Source of the DNA: Mytilisepta virgata | Taxonomy: Eukaryota > Mollusca > Bivalvia > Mytilida > Mytilidae | Direction: 5' to 3' | Assembly: GCA_028015205.1 (NCBI GenBank) | Contig: CM051519.1 | Span: 78,637,539-78,701,538, forward strand | DNA: 64,000 nucleotides | The notes under the pieces: model-generated | What the model saw: only the letters and a program-made list of their open reading frames with translations | What the model was told of the DNA's origin: nothing | The model's database searches: none | In this document: positions 23,051-34,671 of the stretch, piece after piece | Position numbering within the stretch: position 1 is the first letter of the stretch | Layout: each line of letters begins with the position of its first letter | Position numbers and translations under genes: made by a program

Positions 23051-26000
23051 TGGTTTATGTATTCTTGAGTTGAATTTAATTTCATGTAATTGTATATTTG
23101 GTTGAATTCCTTCACCGAGTGGGGACACTTGTTAAAGACGATTTATTTTATACTTCTTTAATACTTTTAGGACTGTTGTCTCGTCGGTATTTTCATTTCA
23201 ACTTATTAAAAAAATCTTCATACATATAAATATTGTTCTATGAATTTTTAATCCGTATTTGATTTGACAACGCATTAGTTCCTTTTAAGATTCGTATTAT
23301 TCCAGAATCAATGTTTTTGAATGACAAATATGTAACAAAACCGATTAACTTTAAATTTAAGAACAATAATTACTGTTCTTTTCAACATTATCTTTGCAAT
23401 ATTATTACATTTTATAGATTAAAAAAAAAGAAATTCAAACATATAATGAAGAACGAGCCTGTAAATTTACAATAAACCGTTTAGAAGTAATTGCAACTTT
23501 GTTTCTAGGGAGTACGAGAAAGAGATCTTGTATTATGATATATTACTCTGTAATAACTTCATTGTGTAAACTTTGAAATATTGATATGTATTCATGAAAT
23601 ATTTATTCTGGAATTAAAAATATAATTCCGGATAATTAATTTAAACAAAAGCAGGAAAATCCAATAAATTTATCAGGATGGAGAGATTTCCTCGTTTAGA
23701 GTACTTTTCCAGATCAGAGCAGGTTAATATTTTTATGAAACTTTATTTGCTAAACATCATTCCACGACATAGAATGTAAAGTACATAAATCAAATAAAAT
23801 GGTATTTTACCTAATTTCAGCGTTTAAATTTTAGTTGAAATATCCTCATTTCTCGTTTTTGTCTTTTTATCTAAATAAGTTTACATTGTAGGATTTAAAG
23901 ACTTTCTAGTTTCTATAGGAAAAAATCATTTTTAGCTGCACTAGTCCTCTGACGTCAAGCTCCCTTTTGTTTTGTTTTTTTTTTTAATTTCCGATATCAC
24001 ATTTCGGAGTTTTGGAACTTTATTCGTTGAAAAATCGTCAATACTGTCAATTTTTCACACTTTGGTCGGTTATGGAATTTTATTCGTTCAAATTTCGGAG
24101 TTATGTTCATTAAAAAGGGGGAATTTTTCACATGTCACGCTGTATCTTAAGAATGCATTGTCGGATTTACTTCAAACTTTACACAGTTGTTTTTTATGAT
24201 AGTCTAAAGGTCTTTATACTTTTTGGTTAAATTTCAATTTTCTGTTCCGGAGGGGGGTGTGACTTATTCATAAAAAATAAGGAACAAAATCAAAGGGTCT
24301 ACATGTTAATTTGTGAAATTTAATTTTCTGGACGAGTGGTGTATCATGCGCTCATGGCGCAGCTGTTTATTTTTCTTGCACTAAAAATTTTATTTTCTAC
24401 CAAGAAAACCTTATACACTTCATTTCTAACCATTTTGCTCTTCAAAAAAGTTTATTGTTTAATGAATATCCCCTTATTACCAAATAATTTAACAACAACT
24501 GCTTTGAACATGTATGGATGATGTAATTTTATCATGTTTTTTCCTTGCGAGCAGAAGTGACAGTCTTAACTCGAGGGACAATGTTGTTGGAAATATTTAT
24601 TCAAATGGTCAATGAAGCAAAATATATAAGATTTTCTCGGCAGAATTGTTTTTTAAATTCGAAAAATACTGGCAAATATCGTTCGATTTTTTTTTTTTCG
24701 GTTTTATATACGGAGTGTTCTCTAAAAAAGGCCGTATGGCGTCACAATAAATTCGGGCTATCAAGTGGCCACTAAGACATGTTTACTGTAAATATATCAT
24801 CTTAAAGATATGGAAGTGAAAATACACGGTCAAAGGCAATAAAAACAAAGTATAAAGACCCAAATAAATTCATGAGAACAACAATCAAATACTGCAACTA
24901 TATAACCAAAAGAATGAAAAAAATACACAAGAAACCAACCATAATTAGAACACGACAGCAGAAAATTGTGACTTCCACAGAAAACCCCTGGATTGACATC
25001 AGATGCTCCTTCTTTAAATCCATCCGTCATACTGAAATTTGGTAATATCAGGTTCAGTTTATATTTTAGTAAGGTTTCAATTGCATTATATAATTATGCT
25101 TTTCAAATGAAAAGGCATTTTGTAAAAGGACTTAGGCCTAAAGAATTGGGTACCATATCGCAATTCTGAATGTCATTCTTAAAAAAGACTGAATAAACTA
25201 AATTCTAATAATATAAAAGTCAAAACATGACAAAGAAAATGTCAAAGCAGCGAGACTCTGTTCCTATAGAATATATTGCGGAGTATCTTCATGGAAAACA
25301 GCAAAGAAACACTATAAAACAACATTTATAGGTTTTTAATTCCTTTATCCGTCATAAACATATACTTGTCATTTAAGATGCCAATAGGTTTAACCTTTTA
25401 ACAAATCGCAAAACAATATAATATAACTGTTTTAATTATCAACATGATAAAATTAATACCAGCAGTATATCACAAAAATGATGCAATAGGTTGTTGAACA
25501 GATTCAGGTCGATATATATATATATAAGGACCAAAGAAAGCCAAATTCCATCCATGTACAGAGCTTTGTCTGAGGGAAATATTAAAGAAAAGTTTCAACA
25601 ACGGGAAGTATTCAAACATTTGTAATATACAAGTCAATTTAAGATGGTTTTCTATGATGAGCGATGGTTATCCCAACCCAACTACTTTATTTCTTTAAAT
25701 CAGATTAATATCATCGAAGATCTCTGCATACCAATGATTCCACAAACAAGCTACAAGAAAACGATAAAATTTTTAATATTTTTAATAAAGTTCATTCATT
25801 ATTCATCTTGAATAGAGATAACAAATGTACTTTTACTTTGTACCGACTAAAATTCCATTTACAAAAATCTCCCAATAGATTTGTATACGCACTTTGCAAA
25901 TGAATTTTCAAGTTTAAAATATTCGCACTGTTTTTACATTATCGGTAATGTGTATCTCGACGTTATCAGAAGTTATGAACCTGAAAATTGGACATAATTG

Positions 26001-28017
26001 TACAAGAATTCCCAGTTGTATTTATTGTCGCCACCAAAATAAGAACATACTTTTTATAATTTTAAGCATATATATAATCCAAAGACTTTATATTATGAGT
26101 TAAGCATTGGGTCTATGTTTCGTTCTAATCGACATCTCTTTTGGTGGAATTTATATTGTTCTTTTTCAAATCTTCCCTGTTTTCACAGGAAAGCGATCCA
26201 TCTTTGTCTGCATATTTTCAAACGTTTTTGATATGTCAGTGTATAATTATGGTTACTGATAAAAAAAAAATGTGTTTGGCTTCCACTGACTTATATTTGA
26301 CAGAATTACGACCAATTTTACATAAATTTCCTAAGATTGCTTGAAATCGTTACTAAGATTTTGTATGCAAGACGATTCTTTAGTATCTATAATAAAGTCC
26401 GTTCGCCCCGACTTCGTTCACCCTAATTATGGTATATAGTATAGAAGAAAGTGTTCATAGAAAATTAATATAAAATTTTCATAAAGGAATTTATTATGTT
26501 TCGAAATTACAATGTAATGAAAAATGAGATATAACAATAAAGATTTAATTAATTCCTTAAATGAACTTATGTATAAATATTTAAATACAACACAGAACCA
26601 GAGCTCTATCTAAAACACACAAATTTTGAATTTCGGAAATTGATAATTAAGTATAGAACTTGTGATCATAATTAGAGTTAGGGAGACACAAGAAAATTCC
26701 ACGTCAAAACAGTTTATATGTAAATTCTGAAATCAAAATTCTGTTCGTTGATTATGAAGCACATATTTATTTCTTAATTGACTTGCGCCAAATTTATATT
26801 TTGTCCGAAATATACAAATCACAACTCAAATTTCGATAAATTAAATATAATCTTAAACCCAGACAGGTACAAAATCTGGTAAAATTTAAAGTTTATATGA
26901 AAGGGTAAGCATCAAATATTAGACATCTCATCAGAGTGCATTTAGTGCATCAAATTTATATTATGTAATATTTATTGCAACTGAATAATGCAGACACTGC
27001 GTCAAAGTATTAGATTAGTTCAACAAACAGAACGATTGTTTTTTGTCATCTCTCTGAATGAATCAATACCAAAATTGTATATGGTTCATTATTGGATCAT
27101 CGTAAGATTATTTGCATTAAAACAGATAGAAGAATGGTATTGTTTAAAGCATCGTTTATATTTTTGTATTCTTAACATCTGTCTGTGAAATATTTACGTG
27201 CGTCTTATAAATTACGTTGTCCAAGAAATGTTTTCAAGCGATATAGAGTTAATCGTCGACGATATTAGGAAAAAGTCGATGTTAATTATCGCCGAGATAT
27301 TTACAAGGTCGAACTAAATGTCATTTATTGTTATACTATAATTATTGCTAATAAACTGTGTATTCATGAGATTGGTAGGTATAACATTGTTGCTGTTATT
27401 ACAAAATAAAGATAATTTATAGAGGATATAAAGGGTAAGTAAGTCAAGGTTGTAAAGTAGACATTCCAAAAAGTTCCAAGCTTTAATTAAGGATTGTAAT
27501 TATAGATTTTGTAGTAACTTTTCATCATGAATATTTAACTCCTCCAAGAACTTATTTAAAACAGGATCAAGAATGTCTTGAAGTAAACTGAAATAATCAA
27601 GGAAAGCTATTGCAAGTCCATTCTACCAAATTGTTTTTTTTTCGAATTGTACATGTATTTACATATTTCGTATTAAAAACTAACACCCAACTGGATCAAT
27701 CCAACGAATCCTTTTTAATTTTTCGCCTTTTTTGTTTTTTTTTCAGGGGGAGATTTGTTACTGTATATATCAAATAAACTCGAAACTCGTTTTTTGGAGA
27801 ATATCTCAAAAATGTCTTTCAGAATTAAAAAAATTACTTCACCTTTAGCTTCCATTAATAGCAAAACCCATACTCAAATTGTCCAGTAGGGCAGATCGAT
27901 GTTGCCTTTTCTTGTGTAATTTATTTGACTATGTCACCACAAATAAACGTGCCTTTAGACAAATATAAGTTTTGTTTCTCGTGTTAACGATAATATATTT
28001 TAGTTTAAGCAATTAAA
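23051..28017. other. Non-coding stretch
   Basis: About 5 kb of AT-rich DNA with no supported gene. A perfect cAMP-response-type palindrome TGACGTCA lies at 23950-23957, and there are short A/T homopolymers. The ORFs are short and compositionally random. Confidence 0.5.
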
Positions 28018-28206
28018 ATGATTTTGAAAAAGTTATTTATTTTATCATTTATTTATTTGTTAGTTTTCTTTTCTATGAATAATTTGGTTATGTCATTGGA
28101 CACTACTCTGAATGATAAATCCTTAAATACTCTTCGGATTGGAACTGCCATGTTGACAGATAAAGTAGTGTCTGGAAGCCCGACGGAAGGCAAAACCTCA
28201 TCTTAG
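28018..28206 (+). CDS. Possible small secreted peptide (hypothetical)
   Basis: A 62-codon ORF starts at an ATG in adequate context (ATTAAAATG). Its first 25 or so residues form a typical signal peptide: a basic start (MILKK) followed by a hydrophobic core (LFILSFIYLLVFF) and a polar exit before SLDTTLND. The remaining part, about 37 residues, is polar, has no cysteine and no dibasic cleavage site, and matches no family I know. It could be a short secreted peptide, the first exon of a longer gene, or chance in AT-rich DNA, where hydrophobic codons are frequent. No polyadenylation signal was seen close downstream. Confidence 0.25.
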   Translation: MILKKLFILSFIYLLVFFSMNNLVMSLDTTLNDKSLNTLRIGTAMLTDKVVSGSPTEGKTSS

Positions 28207-29107
28207 AGACGATCTCACCAGGAAAACATCTTTTTATTTTAGGAATCAGCTTCATAGTTCTTCATCTATCATACAATACTCGACTTGAACTGGAGATTTG
28301 CTACCAGTACGCCTGAGTAATATTTCGCCATCGGTTTCCATTAAATAGTGTAAAATGTTACATTTGTTGTAAACAAGATACTTAGATTTAGTGTCTTCAA
28401 TATAGATTTATCACATTGTTTTCTTACTTCGTTAGGTTTTACGGGTCTCTCTCATGATAGGATCATTTTGTTATGATATATTAATGTGTTTTCTATCAAA
28501 CGAATCATTATATGATGAAGTTATTAAGGGGAACTGAATATCGAGTTTCCGTTTTGTTTCACTGCGCATCATTGATACTTGGGTATAATTATACAGAATC
28601 TGTTAAATCACTCGAATTGATTCGGACATAAGATAAACTTTTAATGGTTTATCAATATCTTGCATATGGCAGGAAACGTGATGATGCTTCAATCTTTTGA
28701 TTTTGCAGTTAAGGTTACTTGAAAAATATATGTGTTTTTTTAATAAAGCCGTCTGTATGATAAACACATACAAAAATGATGTTAATATCAGTTTCTGAAT
28801 TTTCAATTTGCTGTATACATTTCTTTTTAAATTTCATTAAAATTGAACAATCCGTTTGCATTCACCATATGATCCTTTTACAATTATATAAAAACCAATG
28901 TTATCTCATTTTCCCTGTTTAGGCATCGTTTCAATTCAGTGCTTATAACTTTTTGTTTGTTAATTTTTAGCTTACAAGGTTGCGGGCATCTTCATTTCAT
29001 AGATTTTGATATCTGATGTTGTGATGTTGTATAATTCCACTGTGACAATACTCTTGTTATTGTATTGAAAGTTCCTGTATGATATGTCTTTTAAACAATT
29101 CTCTGGA
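28207..29107. other. Non-coding stretch
   Basis: Nothing recognisable is seen. Confidence 0.45.
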
Positions 29108-29478
29108 ACTGCGCGGGGGGGGGGGGGGGGGGGGGGGTTTACCTTTATTATGGTACAGATGTGTGGCCGGGATTTTCGAATCCCACCCTATTCATACATT
29201 TGAGATACCACGAAAGTCCAACCTAATCATATATAAATCACCTTTTTCCTGATCCTTTCATATATTTTCTAACCTTTTATTTTCACAAATAGTCGATAAG
29301 AACTAATGATTTTTGCATGCAGCGGGAAAAATAGAGCAGGAAATTTTATAAATCTGAAAATGTGACCTAATATTATATAATTTGTTTAGAATAGTATACC
29401 TTTTCCTATATTTTAAATGAGAAAAAACAGACCCTTTTGGGCCGCACACATGCAAATACCATAATATAGGCAGTTAAC

Positions 29479-29511
<33 letters not shown>

Positions 29512-29512
29512 T
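29108..29512. mobile_element. Possible TIR element bounded by poly-G and poly-C
   Basis: The left end is a G run (about 29109-29137) followed by ATTATGGTACAGATGTGTGG. The right end has GCACACATGCAAATACCATA followed by a C run (29479-29512). The two ends are imperfect inverted repeats over about 40 bp (ATTATGGTA, then ATGTGTG-GGCC). The interior has no ORF. It may be a small non-autonomous DNA transposon whose tips are homopolymers. Confidence 0.45.
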
Positions 29513-29760
29513 GTGGAATTGACATGCTCCTCATGTGTACATTGGCGTTATGAAATAACTGCTAAAGGTAAAAGACAGGACAATGACAATTTGACAATTT
29601 AAGTGATATTTTATTTCTTATGATATACTTGATCTTTCTTAAATATTCATAAGAAATACAGATGAAAATAGCTAATTCGAATAATAAATACTGTTCCTTT
29701 TTATTCTTAACAAAAATATCGAAAGTGGCAAGATATATATCAAAACTCATGATAAAAGGG

Positions 29761-29909
29761 ACAATTTTGACTTTTCCAATTAAAAGTTTCCCCTTTTCTG
29801 GTCGGAGACTTGTTGCTGTGGTGCCATCGTATACACCATACGATAGCACCACAGCAACAAGTCTCCGACCAGAAAAGGGGAAACTGTTAATTGGAAAAGT
29901 CAAAATTGT
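29761..29909. mobile_element. Near-perfect foldback element, 72-bp arms
   Basis: 29761-29832 and 29838-29909 are reverse complements with two mismatches, separated by the 5-nt loop ACACC. The arms begin ACAATTTTGACTTTTCC. Because of this symmetry both strands give the same short ORF peptide (FPFSGRRLVAVV), so neither ORF is a gene. A clear target duplication was not seen. Confidence 0.85.
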
Positions 29910-30199
29910 GCATATTACAACTTGTACGGATTTTCTCGAGGTTAGAAGATTTAGAACTAAAAAAAAACTTTTATATTTCAGAGTATAGAATTCCATGACA
30001 AACTGCTTAATATTTTTCAATAGCTGTGACCATCTCTTAGACAAATACCCGGCTTATTACAAGAAACAATTATTATGAACTAATATCGTGGATAAATGCA
30101 AATTCCTTGTCCATAGAAACTCCGGCGTATCTTTAGATCTTTCACGGTAAGAGCTAAACATGAAATGTTTTGTAATTCTGAAAAAGTTGCCTTTTCTCC

Positions 30200-30620
30200 T
30201 AATTACCTGCAGACTTTAAATTGATACTGGCCTCTCACGAATACTGCCGATTTCAATTGAACACCATCACGAGATACCACAAGTGGTTTGCGAGTTTAAA
30301 TTTTCGCGCCTACTATCCAAATTATGTACCCTGCAACAAATTTTTATGATTTCAAGCCAACGTTCCCCTTGTTGGTAATCATACTGTTTTGGATTTTATA
30401 GTGTGTTAAATACACCCGAAGGTCACAATATATAAGAGGGTGGGGGCTGCCAAAAGTCTGTACCTAATGGATTCTATGTTAACTTTGTGTTTTGCTTGCT
30501 CTTTTATGATGTTTTTGTCTAAAAGTCTGTCGATCGGATAGTGTTTTGTCTTTGTTGAGTTTTTCTGTTATCCATTTTATCATTTTGAGTTGTTGTTCTA
30601 TAATCGGCAATATTCACCTA
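30200..30620 (+). repeat. Interspersed repeat holding one copy of the 44-bp minisatellite unit
   Basis: This segment parallels 61450-62600: GACTTTAAATT-ATACTG, CGAATACTGCC, CCTTGTTGGTAATCATACTG, ATAGTGTGTTAAATACACC and TTTTTCTGTTATCCATTTT. Here the CCTTGTTGGTAATCATACTG unit is single (about 30367-30395); at the other locus it is amplified 18-fold. Confidence 0.7.
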
Positions 30621-31754
30621 CGGATTACAAAAAAAACAGACTTTTTTTATACCATTTTTTGATTGTCATGTCAGTGTTACAGTGTAACCTTTCCTCTTAT
30701 TCGTTTTATTTTTTATGATTTTCAGATACACGTGATTGATCTTTACAGTTCATATATTCTACAATGAAAGGATTTTTATCAAAGTTTTTAAGTCCTCACA
30801 TCAAGGTTGAATTAACTTTGAATTTTGGATGTCCCGTTAAAGCGAGTATAGAATTCAGTGCTCATGCCATTTCTATCTGAGTTTGTATGTACCCAAGAAA
30901 AACTCAGAATCTGATATTCATTTACAAGCCATACTATCCAAAAATATGAAATAAAACAACATAATACGTTTTCATTGCATTAAATCATATAAGACCGAAA
31001 CAAACATTTAGTAGATTAGTTACTATAGATATTATATAAGAGTGTACTTAACATATATCGATAAAAATCAGGTGGGATTTTTCTTCGCTTTTGCAAATCT
31101 TCGTGATAGTGATAGATTTTGTATACGATTACGAACGGAATAAATTTCGCCTAATGATCGTAGATACTGTCATCTAGAACCTGAGTCTTATCTTAACATT
31201 TTAATATTTTGGCACATGTACTTTGTGTGTTACTAAATAAACTTTGAAATAAATTATTAAATGATTTTCTGATTGTGTGTCTTCTTTAAAACTGCATGGG
31301 AGTGTTTTTCACCAATATCTCAAAATGAAAGTAAAAAGTATTACCATTTTCCTGTAGTCGTAATTGTCTTTTCCACTTATGAAATGTTTCAGATATTTCA
31401 TAATGCGGATTCCCCTTTTTTTATGTGCAATTTATTGACTTTTGTGTAAAGTATGACGTCTGCAATAACAAATATGACGCAGCTGAATATGTGCAAGTTT
31501 TGTTTACAAAGGTTTGAACCTTGTCGACTTTTGGGATAAACCAATGAAATGTAAAGTACTGTAATAATCTCCAGAGCTTTTTCACCAGAAAATCAGTTGC
31601 ACAATTATGTTGGACACACAGTATTTTTTTCATGGAAAAATATTTAAGTGGAATATGCTTGTATGTTAGTTACTGCATAAAAGTGAATAATAAACAAACA
31701 GACCTTTTGTTGACAATTTTCAGAATATAAGCCGAAAATATGTTAACATAAACT
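30621..31754. other. Non-coding stretch
   Basis: AT-rich sequence without recognisable features. Confidence 0.5.
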
Positions 31755-31759
31755 AAAGG

Positions 31760-32790
31760 CTCAGAGGGCTGAGCCTGTATCGCTCACCTGGCATGAAAGC
31801 CGTTTTTATTGATGTACCTTAAAGAGAGACGTCACTTCTCCCTATCATTATGAAGTGTGGTAAGCCTTGTAGGAACCAAATTTTTCTTCATCAAGGTCAT
31901 ACCTACAGGTCAGCATATTGTAAAATTTGGCGGTTTTCTGGAAGATTTTTGCGTGTATTTCAAATAGGGTCTTATATTAACTTAAATCCTATGCTTGTGG
32001 CCATCTTGAATGAGGGATTGGCACCAACACTTGGACCTCCAATTTATGCTTCCTATCAAGTTTCGTTCCATTTGGCCAAGCAATTTCAGGGAAGAAGATT
32101 TTTTTATATTAGCCAATCAGAAACAAGAATTGCCCATGGCGTCATAATTGTAGTCCGATGAGAACAAAATGAGGAAATTTGTAAAGAACCTCCCATAGAT
32201 ACTTCCTGTCACGTTTTGTTCCATTTGGCCAAGCAGTTTCAGAGGAGAAGATTTTTGAAAATGCTCAGCTAATTAGAAACATAAATTGCCCATGGCGGCC
32301 ATGTTTGTTGTCTGATCGGGACGAAATGAGCAAACTTTATAAAGGACTTCCAATTTGTACGTCCTATCAAGTTTCGTTCCATCTGGCCTAGCGCTTCAGA
32401 GATTTTTTTTTATATCAGCCAATCAAAAACAAGAACTGTCCATTGCGGCAATAATTGTAGTTTGATCGGAACAAAATGAAGAAAATTTGTAAAGAACCTC
32501 CCATATAGATCCTTTCTGTCAAGTTTTGCTCCATTTGGCCAACAAGTTTCAGAGGAGAAGATTTTTGAAAACTCAGCCAATCAGAAACAACAATTGCCCA
32601 TGGCGGCCATGTTTGTTTTCCGATCGGGACGAAATGAGCAAAACTTTATAAAGTACTTTACATAGATGCTTCCTGCAAAGGTTAATTTCATTTGGCCCAG
32701 TGGTTTCAGAGGAGAAGATTAAAATGTGAAAAGTTAACAGACGGACGGACGGCGGACGCCAAGTGATGACAAAAGCTCACATGGCTAAAA
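31760..32790 (-). mobile_element. Pearl/Helentron-like non-autonomous element with alternating 155-bp core repeats
   Basis: The left edge (GAGCCTGTATCGCTCACCTGG) is the reverse complement of the terminus of arrays 1 and 3. The core has four units marked by TTGCCCATGGCGGCCATG-type blocks at about 32131, 32286, 32438 and 32593, i.e. a period of 152-155 bp. Units alternate between a GTCATAATTGTAG type and a CCATGTTTGTTG type, giving a dimeric higher-order repeat. The right edge holds (ACGG)n at 32738-32760, then GGACGCCAAGTGATGACAAA and AGCTCACATGGC. Tandem cores with an ACGG microsatellite and fixed ends are the hallmark described for bivalve pearl elements (family assignment inferred). Confidence 0.7.
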
Positions 32791-34671
32791 ATGAAACAAT
32801 ACAGTTAATACAGATGAACAACATTTCAATAAACAGAATTATTATATCTATCTATGTGTTGGAAGATGCAAAACTCTTATTGCAATATGCAATGAATAAT
32901 ATACATGTACATATATACATATTCATTTCATCTGCACCAACACACCCATTTTACTGAACAGATAATATAGGATAAAAGTGGCTCACTGTGTACATGTACT
33001 TAAGATGCTTATTCATTAATGATTATGTTTCCGCATAAGAAACCACAGGATGTTTACAATTTAATTAAAAATTACTCTTTATATCGTACTTGTATACAAA
33101 AATCATGATAATAATTATAATACCGGATTGACATATAAACACTAGGTAAGTATTTTTTTTTATTAATGAAAAAAAAAGTTAACAACTCACCATTATGAAA
33201 AACTATATATTGTGATCCTCTTATTTCCGTCTTTTTCATTGTTTAATTATGCAAATACTGAACTGTATTTTTATATTTTCATATAGTGATGACTCAGTTT
33301 CCGCTAGTTTAACTGAAGCAGAAATTTGACTCAGGTATGTTTCTAAACGTCCTTACTATTGAAATATAAAATAAAGCCATTTTTTCTAATACTGACTCTC
33401 TCGGAACTTTTTTTACGAGCTCATCGGGTGAAGCAAATAAAACCCGATAAAGTCTACTGAAGTACTTTAATTGTCATTTTTATTGCAGCAATTCTGCATT
33501 GGTATACTGTTTTAGATTTGTTCTGTAAAAAAATGTTCAAACAATATTGCTTAGAGGCATTTGATGTTTAATAGGCGAGTTTGTTTTATTTCAATGACTT
33601 TGGATCTATAATGCAACTTTTTACAATTCACATGGTACCTCAAAGTCTATGGGCTTTTTATCCATTGTTATTTCAGTCTATAAAGAGAAGTGATTTCCCA
33701 AATATTTTTTTTGTTCCAATGTATAAGATACTCTTATCGGATGTATTTTTTTTTATAATATCATACGACTGAATGGTAATAAATGGTGGTAGTTCTTAAC
33801 TGTTGTAACACCAGAGGGAAGGGAAGTTCGTGTAATATAGGACAAAAAAGTCAATAAGAATATAAATCGCTTTTACACTACATGACTACAGTTATCAGGA
33901 TTAATCTGTTCATAAAAATCAACTGAATAAAGCCAGAATTGTTTTAGTGTAGGGTTTTTAACAGAACTAATATTTTAATATGTTTTGTTTGTTAACCGTT
34001 GTTAACAGAATTAACATGTAAACAGGGAAGACAAGGATTATTATTAGTTAGCTTGAGTGCAAAATTACACAAAAAACCGGATGACCACATTTGTATTTCG
34101 AAACAATTTTAAGCTAGAATTTGGAAACAACCCAAAATATTAACGTTGAAGACCAAACAACCCAAAATGGAATTAAATAGGAGCTAAAACGAGCCAAATA
34201 AAGCTATATAATTGACAAATGGTTTACCCTAGAATTAAAAAAAAAATTCTCTGATATTTAGAGACTTACAGAGTCATTTTCAGAAGAATTTTCATTCTAG
34301 TTTAATAGGCCATTTTCAAAAACACGTCGATTATATATATACTGATTTTGAAAAAAACTGAAAGAAACAAACATGTGTTCAGTTCAATTGGGTAATCCAA
34401 GCTACAAGGAAGTAATGTCAGATGGCTGATTGACGTAAAACATGATATTCCATTACGATACATGTTCTTCGTGAATTTTGAAGGGTAATTGATCGGTTGT
34501 CATTTCATCATAAGCGAGCCATATATCCTCATTTTGTGTTAATTTTACGTAAATACTATTTGCTTTAACACTCAAATTTATATGGATGCAGTTAGTGTTC
34601 GTTTCGTAAAATGCAATTATTGTTTTTTTTATGATTTCAGTGGAAACATTATATGAAACCTTAATATAAAT
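32791..34671. other. Non-coding stretch upstream of the receptor gene
   Basis: 32865-33055 is one member of a paralogous pair with 37315-38190 (see repeat entry). The rest is unremarkable. A possible 3' splice site (TTTTTTTTATGATTTCAG, ending at 34640) lies 31 bp before the receptor ATG and would mean a spliced 5' leader. Confidence 0.45.
32865..33055 (+). repeat. Uninterrupted copy of a repeat also at 37315-38190
   Basis: CTCTTATTGCAATATGCAATG, a TTTTACTGAACAGATAATAT block and GTTTCCGCATAAGAAACCAC (33032 onward) lie together here within 190 bp. At the other locus the same three blocks are at about 37318, 37683 and 38168, separated by two insertions. Confidence 0.7.

Noticed and set aside
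29562..30044. 160-codon ORF on the minus strand and 108-codon ORF on the plus strand
   Set aside because: Both are produced by the palindrome at 29761-29909; they share the same peptide because the DNA reads alike on both strands.
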